This document shows positions 7,550 to 15,725 of a DNA stretch of 64,000 bases, piece by piece (position 1 is the first letter of the stretch; every line of letters starts with the position of its first letter). The notes under the pieces were generated by a model. The model had not been told where the DNA came from. It worked only from the letters and a program-made list of their open reading frames with translations, and searched no databases. The stretch is taken from positions 186,001-250,000 of the forward strand of contig JAVJQK010000050.1 of NCBI GenBank assembly GCA_040218145.1, given 5' to 3'. The DNA is from Sandaracinaceae bacterium (GTDB lineage Bacteria; Myxococcota_A; Polyangia; Polyangiales; Sandaracinaceae). A program made the position numbers and the translations under genes.

Positions 7550-9690
7550 GGCTCCCTCCGGTTTCCGCCGACGAGCTCGTGCTTCGAGGCGATCTTCACG
7601 GTGTATCGGCTGCGCAGCTTCGCTTGCTCGCCTGCGGGGATGTCCAGCCGCCAGCGCCGACCGCCCTTCAGCGCGGGCTGGTCCTTCGGCTCCCAGACCT
7701 CCCACGCGGGGCTCACCTCCCCGTCCACCACCGTCACGTCGTCGTCGTCCTCGCCGGTGATCGGGAGGCGCTCGCGCACCTCCACGCTCGCGGTGCGCTG
7801 GAGCTGATTGCTCACCTCGATCTCGACCTCGTGCTCCAGCTCCAGGCGCCCGCCCATGAGGCCCGCGCTCCTCTCCTCGAAGCGCGCATTGCGCGAGACC
7901 TTCAGCCGCTGCTCCACCCCCAGCCCGAGGCGGACGATCCCCCCGGGGCCCACCTCGCGCAGCGGAGAGGTGAGCAGGAAGTCTTCTCCGACGTAGACGT
8001 CGATGGGCCCGTCCAGGAGCGGCGCGTCGAGCGGGTTGTCCAGCTCCACGAAGCGGAACGCCTCGCGGCTCTCGCGCGGCACCACCACGAAGCGGGCGCG
8101 GGCGGAGGAGGTGTGCTCGCTCAGCGAGAGGTTGTGGAAGACGCCGTCGGCGGGCGCGTTGACGCGTCCGCTCGCGCGATAGGCGTAGTCGTAGCCGCTC
8201 GGGGTGGGCGCGACGTGGGCGCCGGGGAGCGGGCGAGCCAGGCAGCGAGACGTGGCCTTGTCGACCCCGGCAAGGGCGCCGCTCAGGTCGATCTCGATCT
8301 GCTGCGTCTCGATGGCGTGCACGTAGAGCTCGCGCCGGCTCTGGAGCACGAGCCGCCCGCGCCCGCCCTCGTGCGGCGCGAGGAGGCGCAGCCGGCCGTA
8401 GTCCAAGAGCTCGTCGCTCGCCTCGAGGGGCGCCTCTTCTTCCTCGAGCGCATCCGCCACGCCGGCTCCGCCGGCAGGTCCGCCGCCACCCTCCGCGAAC
8501 GCGTCCAGGACCGCGCCGAAGAGGCCGCCTTTCGCCTCCAGCATCACCCCACCGGCCCGCGTCATCGAGCGCGCCGCCAGCTCGGCCGCCGGCTGGGGCG
8601 CCATCTGGGGCGCCGGCGCCGAGGCGGGCATCGGCGCGCGGGCCACCGGCGCGGCGGCGGGAGGCGGTCCGGCCGCGCGCTTCCGCTTCGGGCTCGGCTG
8701 GTCTTCGGCCGGCGTCTCGTCGATCGTCTCGAGGACCGAGGTCGACGTCGGCGCGATCACGGGCGGCTCGGGCGGGGCGGCGCGGTCGTAGTCGGTGAAG
8801 AGCGCGTCCGTGTCCTGCGGAGGCGGCCGCCAGCCTCGCTTCGGGGTGACGGGCTGGCGGCGACCGATGCGGATCGACGGCAGCTCCGGCAGCTCCGCCC
8901 AGCCGGTCGGCTCGGCGGTGGAGAGCATCAGCCGCACGCCGTCCCAGTCCTCACCCGTGCGCTGGCAGACCGCGGCCCGCACCTCGAGGGTGCCCTCGCG
9001 CAGCTCGCGATCGAGCCGCAGCGTGTAGCTCGGCGCCCAGCGCGCGGCGTCGATCCGGTAGCTCACCGCCACGCGCGAGGCCCTCTCGCGGCTCCCGCCC
9101 CGGAGCGCGATCACCGCGGCCTTGCGCAGCTCGTGCGGCTCGGCGCGCCGCGCGTTCGTCGCGCTCCGCTCGCGGTCCCACAGATCGGCGAGCTTGCGCT
9201 CCGCGTCGCGAAGCTCCCGCTGGATCCGGTCGCGCCGGTCGTCGATCGCGGTCAGCCGCTTCTCCCGCAGCGACAGCAGCGCCATGCGCGCCTCGGCCGG
9301 GCTCGCGGGAGGCTCGCGGCCGGCCTTCACCGTGGGGCGCGTGACGACGCCCAGCGTCTCGATGCGCTGGGCCTCGCGGGTCAGCTGCTGCAGCTGATCG
9401 CGCAGCTTCGCCACCCGCTGCTCCGCCGTCTCCACGTCCTCGGGCCGCGCGGGCGGGCGGCTCGGGTCGAAGTCCGGGACCTCGAGGGTCACCCGCACCT
9501 CGGTCGCCGTCGGCGCGTCGTCCCCCGTCACCGAGACCCGCACCGAGCCGTCGTCGAGCCCGAGGGGCAGCGGCCCGAGCTTGAACAGCTCGCCCTCTCT
9601 CGGCACGTCCGCCACGCGCGTGATCACCGCGCCGGCGCGGAAGACGGTGACCGCGTCGATGCGGCTCTCGAGGTGAATCGGCGCGCCCAT
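7546..9690 (-). CDS. DUF4139 family protein, first of a coupled pair
   Basis: A 714-residue protein with the same plan as the downstream gene: DUF4140-like N-terminus (IDAVTVFRAGAVITRVADVP), a coiled coil (about residues 90-190), then DUF4139, ending WRLDIPAGEQAKLRSRYTVK. An Ala/Pro-rich and Gly-rich insertion (about residues 330-410) is absent from its partner. Start ATG 9690 gives MGAPIHLESRIDAV; a CATCAT hexamer lies 8 bases upstream. The longer frame upstream overlaps the divergent gene and is unlikely. The two proteins may form a heteromer, which is inference from the coupling only. Confidence 0.85.
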   Translation of the reverse strand: MGAPIHLESRIDAVTVFRAGAVITRVADVPREGELFKLGPLPLGLDDGSVRVSVTGDDAPTATEVRVTLEVPDFDPSRPPARPEDVETAEQRVAKLRDQLQQLTREAQRIETLGVVTRPTVKAGREPPASPAEARMALLSLREKRLTAIDDRRDRIQRELRDAERKLADLWDRERSATNARRAEPHELRKAAVIALRGGSRERASRVAVSYRIDAARWAPSYTLRLDRELREGTLEVRAAVCQRTGEDWDGVRLMLSTAEPTGWAELPELPSIRIGRRQPVTPKRGWRPPPQDTDALFTDYDRAAPPEPPVIAPTSTSVLETIDETPAEDQPSPKRKRAAGPPPAAAPVARAPMPASAPAPQMAPQPAAELAARSMTRAGGVMLEAKGGLFGAVLDAFAEGGGGPAGGAGVADALEEEEAPLEASDELLDYGRLRLLAPHEGGRGRLVLQSRRELYVHAIETQQIEIDLSGALAGVDKATSRCLARPLPGAHVAPTPSGYDYAYRASGRVNAPADGVFHNLSLSEHTSSARARFVVVPRESREAFRFVELDNPLDAPLLDGPIDVYVGEDFLLTSPLREVGPGGIVRLGLGVEQRLKVSRNARFEERSAGLMGGRLELEHEVEIEVSNQLQRTASVEVRERLPITGEDDDDVTVVDGEVSPAWEVWEPKDQPALKGGRRWRLDIPAGEQAKLRSRYTVKIASKHELVGGNRREP

Positions 9691-9739
9691 CGCTGCTGAT
9701 GATGCCGGACAGCGCGTACGCATTGGAAGCGCCGCGCGA

Positions 9740-9745
9740 TAGGCT
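9740..9745 (+). promoter_or_regulatory. -10 box (leaderless) for the gene at 9752
   Basis: TAGGCT ends 6 bases before ATG 9752 and there is no Shine-Dalgarno. It lies in the 61-base divergent gap with the DUF4139 operon. Confidence 0.5.
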
Positions 9746-9751
9746 CCCCGG

Positions 9752-10312
9752 ATGGGATTCCGTGCGTCTTGGATCGCGCAGCGTCGCTGCGAGGAGCAGG
9801 CCATGCTGGAGGCCACCGGCTTCCACCTCGATGGCCGCCGCTACGACATGGCGGACATCGGGCTCTACCTGCTGTCGCTGTCGCCCAACGCTGCGCGCGA
9901 CGCGCCGTGGACGCTGGTGTTCGCGCTCGGATCCGAGCACTACGAGTGTCTCCATGACGGGATGGCGACAAAGCTCTCCCGCCGCGGCGAGCCCGCGTAC
10001 CATTTCTGGTGCACCGACACCGCGATGGTCACGGAGCTGACCTGCTACACGGACGGGAGGCCCGCGTGGTCGGTCGCGATCAGCCCCGACCACGACTCAC
10101 GCCCTGGCGTCGCGGGCACGCCTCCCGGGTGGGTGCGGGCCATCCTCGACGAGCGCGGGTTGCAGCAGTTGGAGGCCGACCTGGCGAAGGAGCGCGTCGA
10201 CCACCTCTACGACGCGACCGCGGACATCGGCTACGCGCTGGGGGGCTTCCGGCACGACCACGATCCCGTCACGGATCACCCGGAGCCGTTTCAACTCCTG
10301 CGGGCGTACTGA
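9752..10312 (+). CDS. hypothetical protein, 186 aa
   Basis: A soluble 186-residue protein with no signal peptide or membrane helix and a balanced composition that looks like a real folded protein (several Trp, Tyr, Cys and His). The C-terminal half ends in HDHDPVTDHPEPFQLL, rich in His and Asp. I do not recognise a family. TAGGCT ends 6 bases before its ATG. It runs opposite to the DUF4139 operon and converges on the kinase gene with a 5-base gap. Confidence 0.7.
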   Translation: MGFRASWIAQRRCEEQAMLEATGFHLDGRRYDMADIGLYLLSLSPNAARDAPWTLVFALGSEHYECLHDGMATKLSRRGEPAYHFWCTDTAMVTELTCYTDGRPAWSVAISPDHDSRPGVAGTPPGWVRAILDERGLQQLEADLAKERVDHLYDATADIGYALGGFRHDHDPVTDHPEPFQLLRAY

Positions 10313-10317
10313 GCGTC

Positions 10318-12390
10318 TCAGCGGCCGACGTGGAAGACGTGGGCGCCGCTGGCGCGGTCGTAGACGTCGACGTGACCCCCGTGGCCGACGGCGACGCGCT
10401 GCCGGCCCGCGATGACGTAGCGCGGGTCGAAGCGCGACTCGCTCAGGGGCTGGTCCCACAGGCGGCGGCCGCCGTCGAGCGCGATGGCCGTCACGCGCGC
10501 GGGCGCGTCGCCCTCCATGGCATACGCGAGGAAGACCGCGTCGTCGGCGATGAAGGTCGCGGCCGGGTCGTCGGCCTCGGCCGAGAGCGGAGAGACCCCC
10601 GGGACCTCGCTGATCCACCCGCCGCTCGGCGACACGAGCGCCACGCGCGGCGAGCCCGTGCCCGGGCGGCGCTGACCGATGGCGACCATGCGCGCGCCGG
10701 CGGGATCGTCGAACGCGGCCGCGACCGTCATGCCTTCGACCTCCGTGTCGCCGAAACGATCGCGCGCCGTCCACGCGGTCAGCGTCTGCTCGCGGCTGAA
10801 GGATGGCAAGGCGTCCGTCATCAGCCACCCGCAGGCCCCCGCCTCGGCGGGGCGGCTCGCGCCGTCGGAGAGCTGGATCAGACGGCGCGCGTCGTCGGCG
10901 AGCACCGCGATGGCCTGCCCGCCGCCGGCCGCGCAGAAGGTCTCCACGCGCTCGCCGAGGTTGAACTGCCAGCGCGGCCGTCCGTCGGTCACGTCGTACC
11001 CGTAGAGCGTCCCGTTGGGCGTGGCGTAGAGGAGCGTGTCCTCGGCGAGCGCGGCGCGCCCGTGGGTGCGGGAGTCGACCGGGCCGAGCTCCTCGCTCAG
11101 CCACAGGCGCCGGCCCGTCACACCGTCGTAGGCGGCGAAGTGGCTGATCATCTCGTCGCCCTCGTAGCGCATGACCGCGCCGAGCAGGTCCTCGACGCCG
11201 TCGTCCGTCACGTCGATCCACATGGGGACGCGCGACGCCTCGGGGAGATCGAAGTCGAGCGTGACCCCGAAGCCGCCCCCGCCCTCCGCGATGCCCTCCG
11301 CGACGCTGGCCGCGGTCCACACGCCGAGGCCGACGATGGCGACGAGCGTGCCGAGCACGCCCAGCCCGAGCACGACCACACCGCCGATCACCCACGGCCA
11401 GATGGAGCGCCGCGGCGCGGCGGCGGCGACGGGCGCGGCGCGCGTCGGGGGAGGCGAGTGGGAGGGGGAAGAGAGCACCGCGGTGCCGCTCGGCGCGAGC
11501 CCGCTGCTCTGCCACACGGGGCTCGGCCGGCTCACCGGCCCCGTCGCCGCGTCGGGAGAGAGGGCGCTCGTCAGCGCCTCGCTCAGCGCCCGCGCGGACT
11601 GCGGGCGGTGGGACGGATCCCGCGCGAGGCAGGCGTGCACCACGCGGGCGAGCGGCGCCGGGACATGGGGCGCCAGCCGTCCCAGCTCGCGCGGCGGCTC
11701 GCTGTACATCTTCGCGATCAGCTCCGGCACCGTGTCGGCCTCGTAGGGCATCTGGCCGCTCAGGCACTCGAAGAGGATCACGCCCATCGCGTAGAGATCC
11801 GTGCGCGGGTCGACGGTCTTGCTGTCTCTGGCCTGCTCGGGCGCGATGTAGTGCGCGGTGCCCACGATGGTCCCCGTCGCCGTCAGCCCGTGGATCGCCT
11901 CGGCCTCCTTCGCGATGCCGAAGTCGAGCACCTTGGTCCGCTCCCCCTCCGCGGTCCGCTCGAGGAAGATGTTGTCGGGCTTCAGGTCGCGGTGCACGAC
12001 GCCCACCGAGTGCACCGCGTCGAGCGCCCCGAGCACCCCGGTCATGACCCGCGCGGTCTCCTCCGGACCGAGGCGGCCCACGCGCTGGAGCCGCTCGCCG
12101 AGGCTCTCGCCCTCGAGCAGCTCCATCGCCATCCACGGCGCGCCGTCGTGGTCTCCCGCGTCGAAGACCTGCACCACGCCCGGGTGGCGGACCTTGGACG
12201 CGGCGACGCCCTCGCGGAAGAAGCGCTGCACCCAGTCGGCGTGCTGCTGGAACTCGGCGCCCATCACCTTCAAGGCGACCTGCTTCTCGAGGACCATGTT
12301 GGTCGCGACGTAGACCGCGCCCATGCCGCCCGCGCCGAGCTGGCGATCGACGCGATATTTGCCCGCCACGATCTGTCCGGGAGACAGCAC
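10318..12390 (-). CDS. Ser/Thr protein kinase with C-terminal beta-propeller
   Basis: A 690-residue bacterial Hanks-type kinase. The N-terminal domain has the glycine loop GAGGMGAVYVA, catalytic Lys41, HRDLKPDN at 133-140, DFG at 156-158 and the activation-segment motif APEQ, so it should be active. A Ser/Pro-rich juxtamembrane stretch leads to one membrane helix (about residues 332-358, WVIGGVVVLGLGVLGTLVAI). The external half contains repeated blade-like segments (RWQFNLGERVETF; RLWDQPLSESRFD) resembling PQQ/YWTD propellers, a plausible ligand sensor. Start is GTG 12390: TAAGCT ends 6 bases upstream and its TAA is the stop codon of the upstream membrane-protein gene, with which it probably forms an operon. 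Confidence 0.92.
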   Translation of the reverse strand: MLSPGQIVAGKYRVDRQLGAGGMGAVYVATNMVLEKQVALKVMGAEFQQHADWVQRFFREGVAASKVRHPGVVQVFDAGDHDGAPWMAMELLEGESLGERLQRVGRLGPEETARVMTGVLGALDAVHSVGVVHRDLKPDNIFLERTAEGERTKVLDFGIAKEAEAIHGLTATGTIVGTAHYIAPEQARDSKTVDPRTDLYAMGVILFECLSGQMPYEADTVPELIAKMYSEPPRELGRLAPHVPAPLARVVHACLARDPSHRPQSARALSEALTSALSPDAATGPVSRPSPVWQSSGLAPSGTAVLSSPSHSPPPTRAAPVAAAAPRRSIWPWVIGGVVVLGLGVLGTLVAIVGLGVWTAASVAEGIAEGGGGFGVTLDFDLPEASRVPMWIDVTDDGVEDLLGAVMRYEGDEMISHFAAYDGVTGRRLWLSEELGPVDSRTHGRAALAEDTLLYATPNGTLYGYDVTDGRPRWQFNLGERVETFCAAGGGQAIAVLADDARRLIQLSDGASRPAEAGACGWLMTDALPSFSREQTLTAWTARDRFGDTEVEGMTVAAAFDDPAGARMVAIGQRRPGTGSPRVALVSPSGGWISEVPGVSPLSAEADDPAATFIADDAVFLAYAMEGDAPARVTAIALDGGRRLWDQPLSESRFDPRYVIAGRQRVAVGHGGHVDVYDRASGAHVFHVGR

Positions 12391-12396
12391 GGGCGG

Positions 12397-12402
12397 AGCT
12401 TA
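12397..12402 (-). promoter_or_regulatory. -10 box overlapping the upstream stop codon
   Basis: On the minus strand TAAGCT ends 6 bases before GTG 12390; the TAA is also the stop codon of the 12400-13068 gene. This would give the kinase its own leaderless promoter inside the operon. Confidence 0.4.
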
Positions 12403-13068
12403 CATCGACTGGCTGGGATCGAGGGGCTCGGGCAGCGCGTCCCGCTCGTCCTCGCTCATCGCGTTCTGGATCGCCGCCACGCGTCGCCCCGCCTGCCAGA
12501 GCATCAGGCCGTGCAGCGCGCCGGGCGCCCAGAGCACCATCGCCATCACGCCGGCCACCGAGACGGGGCCCGCCAGCGCGGAGAAGATCGCGATGGGGAA
12601 GACATGGAGCAGCGCCTCGGTGGCGCCCACGCGCTCCGCCCGCTCACCCGCCCCGCGCTCGCAGCGCAGCAGGCTCGTCGACGCGGCGAACACGAAGTAG
12701 CCCGAGATGAACGAGAGGCCGGCGGTCAGCAGCCCCACCCCGAGCAGCGGCTCCATCACGCGGCTCGAGCCGAAGCCCGTGAACATCGCCAGCAAGGCGC
12801 TCGCCGGCGCCACCACCAGGGCGCTCAGCACGCCGAGCGCGGTCCCCGGGACGCCCGCGAGCCACACCACGCGCGGGATGCGCCGACCTCGAAAGCCGAC
12901 CAGCCGCGCCGAGCGGAACGCGCCGTCGCCCTTCACCTCGTCACGGGCGATGACCTGCCCCCAGCGCTCCTCGCCGTCGCGCGCTTGGCCTGCGGCCCGG
13001 ACCGCGGCCCAGCCGGCGGCGACCAGCACGCCGGCGAGTGTCACGAAGAAGCAGAGGACGCCCATCAC
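12400..13068 (-). CDS. polytopic membrane protein, paralogue of its upstream neighbour
   Basis: A 222-residue membrane protein with about five hydrophobic helices, starting MMGVLCFFVTLAGVLVAAGW. Its C-terminal signature GRRVAAIQNAMSEDERDALP matches GRRVRAIQGAFTDEEREALP of the next gene upstream, so the two are paralogues. Start is GTG 13068 (or ATG 13065); TATCCT (13076-13081, minus strand) ends 7 bases before the GTG. It is separated by 9 bases from the kinase gene, so a role with the kinase is plausible. No known family recognised. Confidence 0.75.
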   Translation of the reverse strand: MMGVLCFFVTLAGVLVAAGWAAVRAAGQARDGEERWGQVIARDEVKGDGAFRSARLVGFRGRRIPRVVWLAGVPGTALGVLSALVVAPASALLAMFTGFGSSRVMEPLLGVGLLTAGLSFISGYFVFAASTSLLRCERGAGERAERVGATEALLHVFPIAIFSALAGPVSVAGVMAMVLWAPGALHGLMLWQAGRRVAAIQNAMSEDERDALPEPLDPSQSM

Positions 13069-13108
13069 CGCTGTCAGGATACGCCGATCGCGGCGGCTTT
13101 CACCCGTC

Positions 13109-13786
13109 TCAGCCGAGCAAATCGACCGCCAGGATCGACTTCTCGTGCGTTGCCCAGGGAAGCGCCTCTCGCTCCTCGTCCGTGAAGGCGCCCTGGATGG
13201 CCCGCACCCGACGGCCGGCCACCCACGTCAGGATCGCGTGGAGCAGCCCCGGCGAGGCGAACGCGATCGCGACCCACCAGCCATCGTCGTGGCTCCACAC
13301 CGCGCCCGCGAAGGCCGCGATCAGCCCACCGTGGTGCAGGAGCGACCACACCCCGACCTGAATCGCCGTGGTCCCCGAGTCCCACTCGCACTCCAGCGTC
13401 TGCCGCGCGGCGAGGAACATGCCGATGGCGAGCGCGATTCCGTTCAGCGAGGCGACCATCAGCACCGGGGCCATCCACCGCGCGCCCGAGTACTCGTTGG
13501 CATAGACCAGCGCGCCGACGAAGCCCGACGGCGCGAGCACGAACCCCGTCAGCAGCGACAGCGCGGTGCCCGTCACCCCCGTGACCATCACCGTCCACGG
13601 CACCCCACGCAGCCGACTCTCCGTGATCGCCCCGGCCCGATAGGCGCCCGTCCCCGCCTCACGCAGCGCGTGCACACACCCCCAGCGCTCCCGGAGCTTC
13701 CATCCGATCACCGCGGACCTGACCGTCAGGGCCACCAGACCGACGACGAAGACGACGGGAACGGCCACGCAGATGAACTCGCCCAT
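13109..13786 (-). CDS. polytopic membrane protein, first of a paralogous pair
   Basis: A 225-residue protein with about five membrane helices (first one FICVAVPVVFVVGLVAL). It shares helix spacing and the C-terminal motif GRRVRAIQGAFTDEEREALP with the gene downstream, 40 bases away. TACGAT lies 5 bases upstream of ATG 13786. It sits at the head of a likely three-gene unit ending in the propeller kinase. Function unknown. Confidence 0.75.
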   Translation of the reverse strand: MGEFICVAVPVVFVVGLVALTVRSAVIGWKLRERWGCVHALREAGTGAYRAGAITESRLRGVPWTVMVTGVTGTALSLLTGFVLAPSGFVGALVYANEYSGARWMAPVLMVASLNGIALAIGMFLAARQTLECEWDSGTTAIQVGVWSLLHHGGLIAAFAGAVWSHDDGWWVAIAFASPGLLHAILTWVAGRRVRAIQGAFTDEEREALPWATHEKSILAVDLLG

Positions 13787-14014
13787 ACCCGATCGTACGG
13801 CTCACTCCCCGCGCATGTTCCCGCCCCCCGCCGACGGTAGAATCGGCCGGGTCAGCCGCACTTCATCCCACCCCAGTCGCGCCCCGAGGCGCCACAACGA
13901 AGCGCCGCAGCGAGAGTCGCGGTCAAAGCCTCGGTCCGAGGACCACGGGAGAGTCTGACGCCGCCGAGCGAGGCGCCGCGAGGTAGCGAAGCGACCCCCA
14001 GCTTTCGCGGCGCG

Positions 14015-14220
14015 AGCGCAGCAAGACGGTTTCCATCGCGCCAAGAGCGGCGTGCTTTCGCGAAGCGAAAGCGCGAGCCGCCGGGGCCCCAGCGCCCCGC
14101 GGCTGGGTTCGCGTCGCGAGAGCAGCGAAGCGGTCTCCGTCCCGCCAGGGCGGCCAGCGAGCGCGAAGCGCGAGCGCGAGCCGCGGGGGCCCCAGCGCCC
14201 CGCGCTGGGGTCGGCGCCCA
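14015..14220. repeat. two degenerate tandem units of about 103 bases
   Basis: Each unit carries a piece like AGCAGCGAAGCGG, then GCGCGAGCCG and GGGGCCCCAGCGCCCCGC. The two copies are offset by about 103 bases and differ at scattered positions. Confidence 0.7.
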
Positions 14221-14260
14221 AGCGCGCGGAGCGCGCGACGCGCCGTAGGTGGGAGGGGGG

Positions 14261-14375
14261 CCCCATGGGCGCTTCGCCCCATGGGGGGAGGGTCTGCGTT
14301 CAGACCCTCCAACAAGAAACGCGGGCCCCATTGGCGCTTTGCCCAATGGGGGGAGGGCCTGCGTTCAGGCCCTCC
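14261..14375. repeat. two 65-base units, each with two hairpins, copies covary
   Basis: Hairpin 1 is at 14261-14286 and again at 14326-14351 (loop CTT). Hairpin 2 is at 14287-14310 and 14352-14375 (ten-base arms, loop CGTT). Between copies, hairpin 1 changes a G-C pair (14267/14280) to T-A (14332/14345), and hairpin 2 changes a T-A pair (14293/14304) to C-G (14358/14369). Pairing is kept each time. Confidence 0.85.
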
Positions 14376-14382
14376 GAGAAAA

Positions 14383-15582
14383 CTAGTCCCAGCGGGACGT
14401 GACGGTCAGCGTGAAGCCGCGGAGCTCGCCCTCGCCCCGGCCGGCGACGTTCTGGACGAGGAGCGCCCACTCGCCGTTGACCGAGTCGTCGCGGTAGACG
14501 GCGCGGTCGATGAAACGCGCGGGGAGGGGGCCGGTCATGGTCGCGCCGTCCCAGAGGGTCACGGGCTCCTGGCCGGTGGGCGGCTGGAGGCCGATCCAGA
14601 GGCTCGACGGGTCGCTGTGGGTGATGTCGACGTCGACGATGACGTCCTCCGGCACCGTCGCCTGCCCGAAGACGAGCACGGGGTGCGCGGTCGGCTCGGT
14701 CATCGCCACGGCCGGGATGGAGCCGACGCCGCCGACCGTGAAGGAGTCGCGCATCCAGTCGTGCGCGCAGTAGCCGTCGCCGTACACGGTCTGGGCGATG
14801 CAGATGAGGCCGTCGCCGCAGTCGGCGTCCAGCGCGCAGATGTCCTGGAAGCCTTCGCGGTGCGAGACGTCGCGGCACTTGCCGTAGTCGTGGCCCCAGG
14901 GGCGACCCACGCAGCGGAGCCCCGCGCCGCACTCGTCGTTCGACATACAGACCTCACCCCCGGCCGGCTGCGCGACGGCGGCGAGCAGGTGCTCCAGGGT
15001 GCGCGTGCCCACCCAGTAGAGGTCCGCGAGCACGGCGATGGTGGCGACGGGGCGCGCCTCGACGATCGAGGTGACGGCGCGCGACGGGACGCTCGCCCCG
15101 CGGAGCTCGTCCTCGCTCGCCACGTTCACGAAGTCGAGCACGCGCTCGGCCTCGGCGTAGGTGAAGTCCACGTCGTCGAAGCGGCCGAGCCGCTCGTCGT
15201 CGCCGGGGAGGTAGTCGTTCAGGCGCGCGAACTCGCTGAGCGTCTCGAGGGCGGAGGGGCCGACCCAGGAGACCGCGTCGACCTCCTCGATGGTGTCGAA
15301 GAGATCGTCGTCGGCGGTCCCGAAGACGCCGTCGGCGCCGTCGCGGTGCGCCACCAGGTTGGTCGCCGCGCGGCGATCGAGCGCGACCACGTCGTCCAGG
15401 AAGACGAAGTCGCTCCCCTCACCGTCGTTCAAGAGGCGGAGCACGCCGTAGCCCTCGCGGGTCCCCTCGAGCGCGAGAGAGGCGCCGTCCGCCTTGCCGC
15501 CGACTCCGTCGAGGTCGCCCTCGAGGTCGGTGGGCGCGGCGCAGCCGGCGAGGACGAGGAGCACGGGGATCAGGTGGCGCAT
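14383..15582 (-). CDS. lipoprotein with helix-hairpin-helix-like repeats and P-domain
   Basis: A 399-residue secreted lipoprotein: signal MRHLIPVLLVLAGC with lipobox VLAGC, two helical segments that look like helix-hairpin-helix motifs (IEEVDAVSWVGPSALETLSE and a second around RPVATIAVLADLYWVG), a Cys-rich middle (CMSNDECGAGLRCVG; CALDADCGDGLICIA) and a C-terminal P/proprotein-convertase-like beta-sandwich ending in GELRGFTLTVTSRW. P-domains usually sit next to subtilisin-like proteases; here no protease is present. I start at ATG 15582 because only this gives a signal peptide; no Shine-Dalgarno is visible. It could be a cell-surface binding protein. The domain mix is unusual. Confidence 0.75.
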   Translation of the reverse strand: MRHLIPVLLVLAGCAAPTDLEGDLDGVGGKADGASLALEGTREGYGVLRLLNDGEGSDFVFLDDVVALDRRAATNLVAHRDGADGVFGTADDDLFDTIEEVDAVSWVGPSALETLSEFARLNDYLPGDDERLGRFDDVDFTYAEAERVLDFVNVASEDELRGASVPSRAVTSIVEARPVATIAVLADLYWVGTRTLEHLLAAVAQPAGGEVCMSNDECGAGLRCVGRPWGHDYGKCRDVSHREGFQDICALDADCGDGLICIAQTVYGDGYCAHDWMRDSFTVGGVGSIPAVAMTEPTAHPVLVFGQATVPEDVIVDVDITHSDPSSLWIGLQPPTGQEPVTLWDGATMTGPLPARFIDRAVYRDDSVNGEWALLVQNVAGRGEGELRGFTLTVTSRWD

Positions 15583-15725
15583 GGTCACCCGGCTCAGCAA
15601 CGCGCGTGCCGCCCGTTCGACGCCCGATCCTGCAGGGATCACCTCGCTGGAGCGGCGCCTGCGCCTGCCGGTGGCGACTGGAGAAGCCAGCTCCCGCAGC
15701 CGAACGGAGAGCGATCCGCGGGAGG

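Larger units (their letters stand above)
13787..14382. other. 596-base non-coding repeat island
   Basis: No convincing gene on either strand. The stretch holds two roughly 103-base GC-rich degenerate tandem units (about 14015-14220) followed by two 65-base units with paired hairpins (14261-14375). Long open frames cross it on the minus strand, but they are Arg/Ala/Gly/Pro-rich and come from the repeats themselves. Confidence 0.7.

Noticed and set aside
10009-13185. A 1058-codon plus-strand frame opposite the propeller kinase and membrane genes
   Set aside because: Arg/Ala/His-rich composition without any domain; the opposite strand encodes clear kinase motifs.
13852-14346. Minus-strand frames across the repeat island
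   Set aside because: Low-complexity protein with internal duplications that follow the DNA repeats; the covarying hairpins indicate non-coding structure.
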